From CBDDIP01 sp965279405 (GTDB taxonomy: Bacteria > Actinomycetota > Acidimicrobiia > Acidimicrobiales > Ilumatobacteraceae): a DNA stretch of 64,000 bases. Positions 42,360 through 50,503 of the stretch are shown here, piece by piece. A model generated the notes under the pieces. That model saw only the letters and a list, made by a program, of their open reading frames with translations. It ran no database searches and was not told the DNA's origin. Made by a program: the position numbers and the translations under genes. The first letter of the stretch is position 1; every line of letters starts with the position of its first letter. The stretch covers positions 1 to 64,000 of the forward strand of contig OZ257157.1 in NCBI GenBank assembly GCA_965279405.1, read 5' to 3'.

Positions 42360-44168
42360 TCACTCGCCTCCCGCGACAGCGGCGCGGCCGGGCAACGATG
42401 CCGTGCCAGGCGCGTCGTCGTCGCCGTCGGGTTCGTCGGCCTCCGCCCACGCGGCGAGCACGGCGCGGTACCGCGCGTTGCGGGCCAGCAGCTCGTCATG
42501 CGTGCCCATGTCGGCGGCGCGGCCCTCGTCGATCAGCACGACGCGCGAGGCGAGCGCGATCGTGCCAGGACGGTGGGCGATGACGATGGTCGTGCGGCCG
42601 TTCATCACCGTCGCCATCGCCTCGCGGATCTCGTGCTCCTTCGACGGGTCGACCGCGCTCGTGGCGTCGTCGAGGACGAGCACGCGCGGGTCGGCGAGGA
42701 TGGCGCGAGCGATGGCGATGCGTTGCCGCTGCCCACCGCTGAGCGAGAAGCCGCGTTCGCCGATCACCGTCGCGTACCCCTCGGGCAGCTCGGTGACGAA
42801 GTCGTGCGCACCGGCCAGTCGCGCGGCGCGTTCGACGTCGACCATGTCGGCGTCGGGACGGGCGAAGGCGATGTTGCCGACGACCGAGTCGTTGAACAGG
42901 AACGTGTCCTCGAAGACGATGCTGACCGCGTGGCGCAGATCCCCGAGGCGGAGGTCGCGCACGTCGACACCATCGATCTCGATCGCTCCCTCCTGCACGT
43001 CGTAGAAGCGCGTCAGCAGACGGGCAACGGTGCTCTTGCCACTGCCGGTGGCCCCGACGAGCGCGACCGACGAACCGGGCTCGATGTCGAAGTCGAAGTG
43101 CTCCAGCACGGGCGCGTTGGGGTCGTACCCGAAACGCACGCCGCGAAAGCGCACCGCACCGAGCGGCGCTTCGGTGGGGAGCGCCACCGGGTGCTCGGCG
43201 TCGGCCACCGCCGGAACGGTCGACAGCACCTCGTCGACGCGCAGCAGCGCGGCGGCAGCACGTTGACCGAAGGCGACGGTCATGCCGAGGTTGCGCAGCG
43301 GGAAGACGAGCAGGGCGATGTACTGCATGAACTCGACCATCGCCCCGTAGGTCATGCTGCCGTCGAGCACGCGGTGGCCGCCGATGCCGAGGACGGCGAT
43401 CAACCCGAGGTTGGGCAGCAGGTCGAGTGCCGGCAGGAACGAGCTGCGGATGCGTGCCGCCTCCAGCGACACGGTTCGGATGTCGTCGGCCTCGACGCGC
43501 AACTTGGCTTCCTGCACCGCCTCGGCACCGAAGCCCTTGATCACGCGGATGCCGGTGACCGACTCCTCGACCACGGTCGCCAGTTGCGCCTGTTCCGCCT
43601 GCACGGCGAGCACCGCCGGGTGGATGCTGTGCGAGAAGCGTTGGGCGAGGAAGTTGACCAGTGGCAACGGGGCGAGCGCGACGATCGCCAGCAGCGGCTG
43701 CGAGGTCATCAGCACGACGATCACGGCCAGCACCATCGCCAGGTTCGACGCGGTGATCGGGATCATCACCACGAACCCCTGGATCTGCATCAGGTCGCTC
43801 GATGCGCGGCTCATCAGCTGGCCGGTCTGGGTGTGGTCGTGGTAGCCGACGTGCAGGCGCTGCACCTGGGCGAAGATGTCCTCGCGCAGGCGGGTCTCGG
43901 TCAGCCGGCTCTCGCGGAACGCCAGCCACCTGCGCCACCCGGAGAACACGCCGGCGATCAACGCGGCGATGGCGATCAGGCCACCCCAGAACCACAGCGA
44001 GCCGTGGCCGAGGATGCCTCGGTCGATGGCGGTGCGGGTGAGGCGCGGCACGGTCACCTTGCCGGCGCTCCACAGCAGGCCGACGACGACCCCGCCGATC
44101 AGGCCCTTGCGCTGCGCCTTGAGCACGCTGCGCAGCAGTGGCCAACCACTGATGCGCTGCTCCCCCAC
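42360..44168 (-). CDS. ABC exporter half-transporter, degenerate-site subunit
   Basis: 602 residues with the same membrane-ATPase layout. Walker A is GATGSGKST, signature LSGGQRQ, but Walker B reads VLVLDDATSAVD, so the catalytic glutamate is aspartate. Together with the altered signature of the partner this makes one full and one degenerate ATP site, the pattern known from TM287/288 and BmrCD. First gene of the two-gene unit; the divergent small gene at 44217 lies 48 bases away. The intracellular loops and the H-loop (VIAHRPGTIALASR) are normal. Confidence 0.9.
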   Translation of the reverse strand: MGEQRISGWPLLRSVLKAQRKGLIGGVVVGLLWSAGKVTVPRLTRTAIDRGILGHGSLWFWGGLIAIAALIAGVFSGWRRWLAFRESRLTETRLREDIFAQVQRLHVGYHDHTQTGQLMSRASSDLMQIQGFVVMIPITASNLAMVLAVIVVLMTSQPLLAIVALAPLPLVNFLAQRFSHSIHPAVLAVQAEQAQLATVVEESVTGIRVIKGFGAEAVQEAKLRVEADDIRTVSLEAARIRSSFLPALDLLPNLGLIAVLGIGGHRVLDGSMTYGAMVEFMQYIALLVFPLRNLGMTVAFGQRAAAALLRVDEVLSTVPAVADAEHPVALPTEAPLGAVRFRGVRFGYDPNAPVLEHFDFDIEPGSSVALVGATGSGKSTVARLLTRFYDVQEGAIEIDGVDVRDLRLGDLRHAVSIVFEDTFLFNDSVVGNIAFARPDADMVDVERAARLAGAHDFVTELPEGYATVIGERGFSLSGGQRQRIAIARAILADPRVLVLDDATSAVDPSKEHEIREAMATVMNGRTTIVIAHRPGTIALASRVVLIDEGRAADMGTHDELLARNARYRAVLAAWAEADEPDGDDDAPGTASLPGRAAVAGGE

Positions 44169-44216
44169 GTGGCCGGACTCTAGGCCCCGACCCCGCTCTG
44201 CTCGCAGTCGAATACC

Positions 44217-44495
44217 ATGCGCGGCGTGAACCTGCTCGCGTGGATCGTCGTCGGCCTGCTCGCCGGGTTGCTGGCGCGTTGGATCGTCAAGGACGACAAG
44301 ACCGGTTGCCTCTACACGGTCGCCGTCGGTGTGCTCGGCGCGCTGATCGGCGGGGCGCTGATGCAGTGGAGCGGCCGCGACGGGATCAACGAGTTCAGCA
44401 TCCGCAGCGTGCTCGTCGCCGCGCTCGGCGCCATCCTGCTGCTCCTGGCGCTGCAGGCCATCGGCGGCCGCACCCGCCGTCGCCGCCGCCGCTGA
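44217..44495 (+). CDS. GlsB/YeaQ/YmgE-family small membrane protein
   Basis: 92 residues, three membrane segments and an Arg-rich tail (RTRRRRRR). LLAWIVVGLLAGLLARWIVKDDK and GCLYTVAVGVLGALIGGAL are the hallmark of this family (transglycosylase-associated proteins of E. coli YeaQ type), which are small stress-related membrane proteins of unclear mode of action. GTG at 44226 is an alternative start. It converges on the ArsC-like gene with one base between stop codons. Confidence 0.85.
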   Translation: MRGVNLLAWIVVGLLAGLLARWIVKDDKTGCLYTVAVGVLGALIGGALMQWSGRDGINEFSIRSVLVAALGAILLLLALQAIGGRTRRRRRR

Positions 44496-44496
44496 C

Positions 44497-44859
44497 CTAC
44501 CCCAGCAGCTCGCGCACCCGCTCCTTCGGGCGGCCGATGATCGCCTTCTTCTTGGTCACCAGCAGCGGCCGCTGGAGGAGCTGCTTGTGCTTGACGAGCA
44601 GGTCGACCACCTGGTCCTCGGTCGCCGCATCGGCGTCGGTGAGCCCGAGCTTCTGCCACGTGGCGTCGCGGCGGACGAGGTCGGTGACCGGGTCTTCCAG
44701 CTTGGCGATGATGCCCCGCAGCTCCTCCGCCGACGGCGGCGTCTTCAGGTAGAGGACGATGTTCGCGTCCGCTCCGAGCTCCTCGGCGATGCGCACCGCG
44801 TTGACCGACGAGTTGCAGTTCGGGTTGTGGAAGATCGTGACGTCCGGAGCCTTGGCCAT
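44497..44859 (-). CDS. ArsC/Spx-family arsenate-reductase-like protein
   Basis: 120 residues of the ArsC (glutaredoxin-coupled) fold. The active-site loop reads FHNPNCNSSVNAV, with the cysteine in place but with Asn-Ser-Ser following instead of Ser-x-Ser-Arg, and the later arginine-bearing segment RPLLVTKKKAIIGRP is typical. Enzymes of this type reduce arsenate via a thiol relay; several relatives have other roles, so arsenate as the substrate is not proven. No ars genes adjoin it apart from an unrelated ArsR-type regulator at 47427. ATG at 44859 gives the normal length. Confidence 0.85.
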   Translation of the reverse strand: MAKAPDVTIFHNPNCNSSVNAVRIAEELGADANIVLYLKTPPSAEELRGIIAKLEDPVTDLVRRDATWQKLGLTDADAATEDQVVDLLVKHKQLLQRPLLVTKKKAIIGRPKERVRELLG

Positions 44860-44961
44860 GCCCCGACTGTAGGCAGCACCGGCCGACCTCGTCACACCCT
44901 CGGCGTACCGTCACCCGCACGGCTTCCCCCGACTCAGCAGCACCGAACCCTGGAAGCCGCC

Positions 44962-45387
44962 ATGCCCAACATCACCTCGTCGCATCGCCCCGGCCGACCC
45001 GCCCCCATCCGCAACGCGGCGCAAGCGATGGACCTCATCGACGCCGTCGTGCACCACCCGCTCGAGCCGGAGATCATCGGCTTCCTGCTCGACGACGGCG
45101 GTCGCGGCAACCACATCCTCGTGGTCAAGGACGCCGGCGACCCCGACTGCGTGTTCGCCGTCGCCGAGTGCCTGGCTGCCGTCGGCGAACGAGTGCCGCC
45201 GCTCGGCCGGCTGGTGCTGGCGTCGGTCCGGCCGATCGGCGGGCTCCTGTCCGGCGACGTCGAGCGATGGTGGGAGCTCAACGACATCGCCGACGTCCAC
45301 GGCATCGAGCTGATCGACTGGTTCGTGCTCGGCGAATCCGGCATCGACAGCGTTCGCCTGCTGACGCCCGAGCCATCACGGTGGTGA
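44962..45387 (+). CDS. Uncharacterised protein, possibly a degenerate JAB/RadC-like domain
   Basis: 141 residues. The order IGFLLDDGGRGNHILVVKDA, then LVLASVRPIGGLLSGDVERWWELNDIADVHGIELIDWFVLGE resembles the RadC/JAB deubiquitinase fold, where the second part usually reads HNHPSG...S..D......L......I.LLDH.I. The zinc histidines are missing here, so catalysis is unlikely. This comparison is mine and tentative. The gene follows 100 bases after the divergent ArsC-like gene. Confidence 0.6.
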   Translation: MPNITSSHRPGRPAPIRNAAQAMDLIDAVVHHPLEPEIIGFLLDDGGRGNHILVVKDAGDPDCVFAVAECLAAVGERVPPLGRLVLASVRPIGGLLSGDVERWWELNDIADVHGIELIDWFVLGESGIDSVRLLTPEPSRW

Positions 45388-45404
45388 CCGTGCTGGCGAC
45401 CCGG

Positions 45405-45680
45405 CTACTTCCGGGCCCGCCGCTCGGTCGGGCTCAGCCGGAGGCCGGCGGCGCGCAACCGGCGCAGCAGCTCACGACTCTCGGTCGGCTGCGCGCCTGC
45501 CTCCACCAGCTCGTCGTAGTAGTCCTCGGGCACGTCGTAGTGATCGCCCTGGAAGCCACGGCGCGGGATGCCGGCGGCATCGGCGAAGGCGTGCAGCTCG
45601 TCCAGGCTGACGTCACTCACCAGGTGCGACCACCGCCGACCGCGGAACCACCACAGCGGTCGATCGATCAGCACGGCCAT
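45405..45680 (-). CDS. DUF4031-family protein
   Basis: 91 residues. The start MAVLIDRPLWWFRGRRWSHLVSD and middle LDELHAFADAAGIPRRGFQGDHYDVPEDYYDELV fit DUF4031, a small actinobacterial family without known function. The conserved His/Arg/Asp (RRGFQGDHYDV) look like a catalytic or ligand-binding site. ATG at 45680 gives the family start; a longer reading from 45713 adds eleven residues and overlaps the promoter region of the divergent HD gene. Confidence 0.82.
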   Translation of the reverse strand: MAVLIDRPLWWFRGRRWSHLVSDVSLDELHAFADAAGIPRRGFQGDHYDVPEDYYDELVEAGAQPTESRELLRRLRAAGLRLSPTERRARK

Positions 45681-45717
45681 CCCGTGCAGCATGCCATCCG
45701 CAATAGCCTCCACCTCG

Positions 45718-46338
45718 ATGACCGAGCCGACCGTCGAAGTGGTGCGCGCCTGGCATCGCGTCGCCGGGCCGGGTCACGACGCCACCGCCGACGTGCTCAT
45801 CGCCCGCCACAGCGAGCCCCACCGCCGGTACCACACCGTCACGCACGTGATGTGGGTGGTGCGTCACGTGGACGAGCTCGCCCGCATCGAGCCGGTGACC
45901 GACCTCGCGGCCGTCCGCGCCGCGGCGCTGTTCCACGACATCGTCTACGACCCGCGGTCGACGACCAACGAGCCGGACAGTGCGGTCGTCGCCGCGCACC
46001 ACCTCGCCGACCTCGGCTGGGCGACGGCGCGGCTCGGGTGCGTCGTCGAGATGATCGAGGCGACCGCCGGCCACACCGCTGCGTCGGGTGTCACCGCCGT
46101 GCTGCTCGACGCCGACCTCGCCGTCCTCGGGTCGGAACCGTCGGCATACGCGGCATACGTCAGCGGGGTGCGCGCCGAGTACGCACACGTCGACGATGCG
46201 GGATGGCGGGTCGGCCGCGCCGCCGTGCTGCAGTCGTTCCTCGACCGCGACTCGATCTACGCGACCGCGACGATGCGAGCGAAGCGAGAACGTCGAGCTC
46301 GCGCCAACCTGGGAGCCGAGCTGGCGACCCTGCGCTGA
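45718..46338 (+). CDS. HD-domain metal-dependent hydrolase-like protein
   Basis: 206 residues of a family annotated as predicted metal-dependent HD phosphohydrolases. Metal ligands are visible: HRRYHTVTHV near residue 36-45, the HD pair in ALFHDIVYD, and Asp in LLDADLAVLG. HD proteins hydrolyse nucleotides or phosphodiesters; the substrate is unknown. The C-terminus is basic (MRAKRERRARANL). Starts 37 bases from the divergent DUF4031 gene and ends four bases before the convergent FmdB-type gene. Confidence 0.84.
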   Translation: MTEPTVEVVRAWHRVAGPGHDATADVLIARHSEPHRRYHTVTHVMWVVRHVDELARIEPVTDLAAVRAAALFHDIVYDPRSTTNEPDSAVVAAHHLADLGWATARLGCVVEMIEATAGHTAASGVTAVLLDADLAVLGSEPSAYAAYVSGVRAEYAHVDDAGWRVGRAAVLQSFLDRDSIYATATMRAKRERRARANLGAELATLR

Positions 46339-46342
46339 CGAG

Positions 46343-46567
46343 TCAGTGGGCGCAGCCGCAGCCGGAGCCGCAGCCACCACCGGACGGCATCGATGACGGC
46401 GCGGGAGCCCCACCGGCGGACGCCCCGACGCTGGCGAACATCGACAGCAGCTTGACCGTGTCCTCGTGGCCGGCCGGGCACGGGGCCGGCAGACCGGCCT
46501 CGCTCATCGAGCGACGCACCTCGAAGGTGTCGTCACAGGTCTTGCAACGGAACTCGTAGCGGGGCAC
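46343..46567 (-). CDS. FmdB-family zinc-ribbon protein
   Basis: 74 residues. PRYEFRCKTCDDTFEVRRSMSEAG...PCPAGHEDTVKLLSMFASVG is the FmdB regulatory-type zinc ribbon: two cysteine pairs (CKTC and C...H) and a conserved F.V..S spacing. A Gly/Ala/Ser-rich tail ends in a second cluster of cysteines (GGGCGSGCGCAH), which could bind metal. GTG at 46567 or 46576 is the start. The function of the family is not well defined. Confidence 0.83.
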   Translation of the reverse strand: MPRYEFRCKTCDDTFEVRRSMSEAGLPAPCPAGHEDTVKLLSMFASVGASAGGAPAPSSMPSGGGCGSGCGCAH

Positions 46568-46607
46568 GCCCGGCACGCTACCGGCCGAGCGTGATTGACT
46601 GGAACAC

Positions 46608-46895
46608 GTGAGCGAACTGACGACCATGCCGGTCACGACGATCCCCGAGACCGACGAGGTCACCGAGACCGGCGAGCCGGCAGCGGCGCACATCGTCAAG
46701 ACCAAGCCGGGTGAGAGCGCGGCGGCCAAGGTCCTCGAGGCACGCATCTACGGCACGCCGTTGGAGGCCCTGTGCGGTCACGTCTGGGTGCCGTCGCGCG
46801 ACCCGAAGCAGCTTCCCGTCTGCGAGAAGTGCAAGTCGGTCTACGAGATGTACCGCGCCTTCAACGACGGACTCAACGAGACCCCGAAGGACTGA
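46608..46895 (+). CDS. DUF3039-family protein with zinc-ribbon-like end
   Basis: 95 residues from GTG 46608. The N-terminal 30 residues are Thr/Glu-rich and likely disordered. The rest, LEARIYGTPLEALCGHVWVPSRDPKQLPVCEKCKSVYEMYRA, fits DUF3039 and has cysteines spaced like a zinc ribbon (C, then CxxC). This family is common in actinobacteria and of unknown role. One base separates its stop from the start of the Nudix gene, so the two are translated together. Confidence 0.87.
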   Translation: MSELTTMPVTTIPETDEVTETGEPAAAHIVKTKPGESAAAKVLEARIYGTPLEALCGHVWVPSRDPKQLPVCEKCKSVYEMYRAFNDGLNETPKD

Positions 46896-46896
46896 G

Positions 46897-47385
46897 GTGA
46901 GCGAGACCGCCGGTCTGCGCATTCGCGAAGCGGTGCGCGCACTCGTGCTCGACCCCGACGACCGGGTGCTGCTCGTGCGCTTCGAGTTCCCGCAGGGCAC
47001 CCGCTGGGCGTTGCCCGGTGGCGGCATCGAACCCGGCGAGGACGCGGCGACGGCGCTGCGCCGCGAGCTCGCCGAGGAGGCCGGTCTCCACGACCCCGAC
47101 ATCGGGCCGCACATCTGGAACCGGCTGCACATCATCCCGTTCATCGACGGCAAGTGGGACGGCCAGCGCGAGCGCATCCACGTGGTCCGCGCTCCCGCGT
47201 TCGATCCGGCTCCGGCGATGACGTGGGCGCAGCTCAACGACGAGCACATGTTCGAGATCCGCTGGTGGACCCTCGCTGAGGTCCAGGCCACGATCACGAC
47301 GTTCGTCCCCGGTGAGCTGCCTCGGCTCCTTACCGACGTCCTGCGAGATGGGCCGCCGCCGGAACCGATCGACGTCAACATCTGA
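46897..47385 (+). CDS. Nudix hydrolase
   Basis: 162 residues. The Nudix box is complete in GGGIEPGEDAATALRRELAEEAGL, the metal site for cleaving a nucleoside diphosphate linked to another group. REAVRALVLDPDDRVLLVRFEF is the usual first strand pair. GTG at 46897 lies one base after the DUF3039 stop. The preferred substrate (oxidised nucleotide, sugar nucleotide, NAD-type) cannot be read. A promoter and operator for the next gene begin eight bases after the stop. Confidence 0.88.
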   Translation: MSETAGLRIREAVRALVLDPDDRVLLVRFEFPQGTRWALPGGGIEPGEDAATALRRELAEEAGLHDPDIGPHIWNRLHIIPFIDGKWDGQRERIHVVRAPAFDPAPAMTWAQLNDEHMFEIRWWTLAEVQATITTFVPGELPRLLTDVLRDGPPPEPIDVNI

Positions 47386-47392
47386 CGAGCGG

Positions 47393-47420
47393 TTGACATA
47401 TTCCGTTATCGGAATATGAT
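47393..47420 (+). promoter_or_regulatory. Promoter with overlapping ArsR-type operator
   Basis: TTGACA at 47393-47398 and TATGAT at 47415-47420 are near-consensus -35 and -10 boxes with a 16-base gap. Between and across them lies a perfect palindrome with arms CATATTCCG (47397-47405) and CGGAATATG (47410-47418). The ATG of the regulator is at 47427, where transcription should begin, so the message is probably leaderless. A regulator bound here would block RNA polymerase, giving self-repression. Confidence 0.8.
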
Positions 47421-47426
47421 GTCGCC

Positions 47427-47813
47427 ATGGCTCGCACGGCAACGACATCGGATGCGTTCAACGCCGTCGCCGAGGCGAGCCGCCGCGACCTCCTCGACGC
47501 CCTCGGGGCCGGGGAGGCTACGGTCGGCGAGCTCGTCCACCGATCAGGGCTCACCCAGCCGCAGGTGTCCAAGCACCTCGGCGTGCTGCGCACCGTCGGC
47601 CTCGTGATCGTGCGCGCCGATGGCAAGCGTCGCTGGTACCGCGTCAACGGTCCAGCGCTGAAGCCGATCCACGACTGGGTGCGCAACTTCGAGCGCACCT
47701 GGAACGAGCGCTTCGACCGCCTCGACGACCTCCTCGTCGAGCTGCAGCACTCCCCTGAACCATCCACCCCAGCACCATCCACCTCTGCGACACCGAAGGA
47801 CCCAACGACATGA
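47427..47813 (+). CDS. ArsR-family transcriptional regulator
   Basis: 128 residues. A winged helix-turn-helix of the ArsR type: EASRRDLLDALGAGEATVGELVHRSGLTQPQVSKHLGVLRTVGLVIVRADGKRRWYRVNG. No metal-binding cysteine motif (CxC) is present, so it is probably not a metal sensor; many such proteins are paired with an SRPBCC-type gene, as here. The C-terminal 20 residues are a Pro/Ser/Thr-rich tail. Overlaps the AHSA1 gene start as ATGA. Probably represses its own promoter through the palindrome at 47397-47418. Confidence 0.9.
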   Translation: MARTATTSDAFNAVAEASRRDLLDALGAGEATVGELVHRSGLTQPQVSKHLGVLRTVGLVIVRADGKRRWYRVNGPALKPIHDWVRNFERTWNERFDRLDDLLVELQHSPEPSTPAPSTSATPKDPTT

Positions 47814-48310
47814 ACACCACGAACACCGCCGGCCGTCGTCATGGCACCGCCACCGTCACCTTGCCGTCCGATACCGAGATCCTGATCACGCGCAGCTTCG
47901 ACGCTCCTGCCGAGCTCGTCTTTCGCGCCTTCACCACGCCCGAGCACGTCAAGCGCTGGTGGGGCTTCGAGACCGCCGTGTGGGAGGTGTGCGACATCGA
48001 CCTGCGCGTCGGTGGCAGCTGGCGCTACGTCGTGCGCGAAGGCGACATGGAGGTCGGCTTCCACGGCGTGTACCGCGAGATCGAAGCACCCCACCGTCTC
48101 GTCTCCACCGAGGTCTTCGAAGGCTTCCCCGACGGTGAAGCCGTCAACGTGGTCACCCTCACCGAGGTCGACGGCGTGACCACCCTGACCACCCTCGTGC
48201 AGCACAGCTCGAAGGAGCACCGCGACGGCCACGTCGACTCGGGCATGGAAGGTGGCATGCAGATCTCGTTCAACCGCCTCGAGGACCTCCTCCCCACGCT
48301 GACCCCGTAG
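47810..48310 (+). CDS. AHSA1/SRPBCC-family protein
   Basis: 166 residues of the Aha1-like SRPBCC type. EILITRSFDAPAELVFRAFTTPEHVKRWWGFE, LRVGGSWRYVVREG and the C-terminal helix GMEGGMQISFNRLEDLL are conserved. ArsR-type regulators followed by this protein are common in actinobacteria and proteobacteria; the protein probably binds a small hydrophobic ligand or modifies a signal seen by the regulator. Its start overlaps the regulator by four bases (ATGA), so they are translated together from the promoter at 47393. Confidence 0.88.
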   Translation: MNTTNTAGRRHGTATVTLPSDTEILITRSFDAPAELVFRAFTTPEHVKRWWGFETAVWEVCDIDLRVGGSWRYVVREGDMEVGFHGVYREIEAPHRLVSTEVFEGFPDGEAVNVVTLTEVDGVTTLTTLVQHSSKEHRDGHVDSGMEGGMQISFNRLEDLLPTLTP

Positions 48311-48350
48311 CACCAGGATCGGCACACGACGGCGCCGCTAACGTCTCGCC

Positions 48351-48992
48351 GTGCCTTCGCCTTCCACCATCGGTGCGTTCGCCATCGCCTCGGTGCTGAT
48401 CATGCTGATCCCCGGGCCGGCCGTCCTGTACATCATCAACCGCAGCGTCAGCGACGGACGTCGCGTCGGGTTGGCGGCCGTGGCCGGCATCGAGCTCGGC
48501 AGCCTGGTGCACGTGCTGGCCGCATCGGTCGGGCTCTCCGCGGTGCTGGCCACGTCGGCCACCGCGTTCAACGCGGTGAAGTGGCTCGGGGCCGGGTACC
48601 TCGTGTACATCGGCGTGCGCACGCTGCTGCGCTCGCCGGCGATCATCGACGCCGACCGCCCCGGCGTCACTCCGAAGCGAGCCTTCCGGCAGGGCATCGT
48701 CGTCAACGTGCTCAACCCGAAGGTGGCACTGTTCTTCTTGTCGTTCATGCCCCAGTTCATCCACCCCGACCAAGGCAACGCCGAGCTGCAGACGCTGGTG
48801 CTCGGGCTGGTGTTCGTCGGCGTGGGGTGCATCACCGACGGCGGCTACTCGCTCCTCGCCAGTTCCCTGCGGACCCTGCTGGTGCGCGGCCGGGCGATGC
48901 CGTTCGTGCAGCGCTACGTCGCCGGCACGATGTTCATCGGCCTCGGGCTCGTCGCCGCTTCGGCGAGCGCAGGCCGCCGGCACACCCGCTGA
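48351..48992 (+). CDS. LysE/RhtB-family amino-acid exporter
   Basis: 213 residues, six membrane segments. IMLIPGPAVLYIINRSVSDGRRVGLAAVAGIELGSLVHVLAA holds the conserved PGP of the family, and FRQGIVVNVLNPKVALFFLSFMPQFI the second signature. Such proteins export basic amino acids, threonine or homoserine lactone; the substrate here is unknown. GTG at 48351 is a good start. The gene follows the AHSA1 gene by 40 bases, so a shared transcript is possible but not needed. Confidence 0.88.
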   Translation: MPSPSTIGAFAIASVLIMLIPGPAVLYIINRSVSDGRRVGLAAVAGIELGSLVHVLAASVGLSAVLATSATAFNAVKWLGAGYLVYIGVRTLLRSPAIIDADRPGVTPKRAFRQGIVVNVLNPKVALFFLSFMPQFIHPDQGNAELQTLVLGLVFVGVGCITDGGYSLLASSLRTLLVRGRAMPFVQRYVAGTMFIGLGLVAASASAGRRHTR

Positions 48993-49010
48993 ACCGTCGG
49001 CTGAACCGGG

Positions 49011-49457
49011 CTAGCACTCCCAGTTGTACGTGTGCTCCTGATCGGTGAGCCACCGGACCCGACCGCTCTCGGACTCGAAGCGGGCGATGCCGTCCTCGAA
49101 GACCAGCATCGTGCCGACGTCGTCACCGGGGCCGGGCGGGACCACCCTGGCCGCCAGGCCGGACTTGGCGCCGGTCGTGGGCGGAGCCTCACTGGCGTAC
49201 CGCGACTCGTCGAGCCGGGCGAGCTCGTCGGGCAGCAACGGGTAGAAGGTCGTCTCGCCGACCAGGACGGTCTCGTTGCCGCAGGCCCCGTAGTACTGGA
49301 ACCCGTCGAAGGCTTCCTTGATCGCCACGTCACCCGACGGCACGGACACGCTGGCAGGCTTGAACGTGGCCGGCCCGGCGTCGCCGTCGTCGGAGCAACC
49401 GGCAACGGAGATCGCGCCCAAGGCGACAGCGAACGAGGTGATCAGCAAGCGGCGCAT
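49011..49457 (-). CDS. Small lipoprotein of unknown function
   Basis: 148 residues from ATG 49457. The start MRRLLITSFAVALGAISVAGC is a lipoprotein signal with lipobox VAGC; the mature protein would be anchored outside the membrane. The rest is short, with a cysteine pair (YGACGN and the C-terminal WEC) and no known motif. The next gene (49496, minus strand) lies upstream, so the two are close but not obviously coupled. Function unknown. Confidence 0.7.
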   Translation of the reverse strand: MRRLLITSFAVALGAISVAGCSDDGDAGPATFKPASVSVPSGDVAIKEAFDGFQYYGACGNETVLVGETTFYPLLPDELARLDESRYASEAPPTTGAKSGLAARVVPPGPGDDVGTMLVFEDGIARFESESGRVRWLTDQEHTYNWEC

Positions 49458-49495
49458 CCCAGCTTCGACGCCGCGGCCTCGGCCCGCGGTTCCCG

Positions 49496-50425
49496 TCAAC
49501 GCGGCGCGACGTCGTCGCCGAGCGCAGCGATGACGGGCGCGAACGCGTCGATGTCGCGCACCGTGAAGTAGGAGATGCCCCATCGATCGCGGCAGGCGCG
49601 CAGGTGGCCGGCGATCTCGTCGACCGTGCCGGCGGCGATGAACGGCGTCGTGCGGGCGTCCTCGAGGGACAGCGTCGAGACGCCGTCACACACGCCGGCC
49701 AGCGCGGTCTCACGATCGTCGGTGACGGCGACCACCTGGACGAGGGCGTTGAGCTCGATGTCCCCACGCCGGGCCCCGGCCGCTCCGTCGATGAAGGCGA
49801 TGGTCGCGTCGAGGCGGTCGGCCTGCCAGCGCACCTCGTGGCGCTGCCCGTCCTCCAGCGTCTTGCCGAGCATCATCAACCCGATGACGTCGGCGTGCTG
49901 CGCGGCGTGGGTGAGCGCGGCCTTGCCGTTGACGCCGACGAGGATGGGCAGCCGCGGCTGCAGGGCACGCATGACCGTCACTTCGGTGAGCGTGTAGTGG
50001 TCGCCGTGGAAGGTGACCGTCTCGCCGTCGAGCAGGCGGCGCAGGATCTCCACCGACTCGGCCATGCGCTGCTTGCGAACCGCCGGCGGATCGAACTGCT
50101 GGCCGATCGCGGCGTACTCGGTGAACGAATGACCGGCGCCGATGCCCAGCTCCACCCGTCCGCCGGTGAGGTGATCGAGCACTGCGTACTCGGCGGCGAG
50201 GTGCGCCGGGTGGTGGAAGTCGTTGTTGATCACCATCGGGCACACCCGCAAGGTGGTGGTCGCCTCGGCCATCGCCAGCAGCGGCAGCGTCGGGCCCCAG
50301 TTGCTGCCGACGTGATCGAAGGTGCTGATGACGTGGAACCCGGCCGCTTCGGCGGCTCGGGCCTGCGCCCGCAGCTCGTCGGCCGTGCCACCACGCGCCT
50401 GGTACCCGAATCGAAACGCTCGCAT
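49496..50425 (-). CDS. LLM-class F420-dependent oxidoreductase
   Basis: 309 residues of the luciferase-like monooxygenase superfamily, F420-using branch. RFGYQARGGTADELRAQARAAEAAGFHVISTFDHVG at the start and DHLTGGRVELGIGAGHSFTEYAAIGQQFD in the middle are typical, the second for F420-type members of the TIGR03621 group. They pass a hydride between F420 and an unknown substrate. This, with the Ddn-like gene at 23742, supports F420 use by the organism. Confidence 0.87.
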   Translation of the reverse strand: MRAFRFGYQARGGTADELRAQARAAEAAGFHVISTFDHVGSNWGPTLPLLAMAEATTTLRVCPMVINNDFHHPAHLAAEYAVLDHLTGGRVELGIGAGHSFTEYAAIGQQFDPPAVRKQRMAESVEILRRLLDGETVTFHGDHYTLTEVTVMRALQPRLPILVGVNGKAALTHAAQHADVIGLMMLGKTLEDGQRHEVRWQADRLDATIAFIDGAAGARRGDIELNALVQVVAVTDDRETALAGVCDGVSTLSLEDARTTPFIAAGTVDEIAGHLRACRDRWGISYFTVRDIDAFAPVIAALGDDVAPR

Positions 50426-50503
50426 GCGACGAGCCTACGAACCCGCTCGCTCAGGCATCAGGAGTTGCGCCACACGCAACCTGTGCTGCCTGACTGAGCC
50501 AGG

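Noticed and set aside
44497..47813. An arsenic-resistance operon (ArsC-like plus ArsR-like genes)
   Set aside because: The genes are 2.6 kb apart, on opposite strands, and the regulator lacks the metal-binding cysteines; its partner is an AHSA1 protein.
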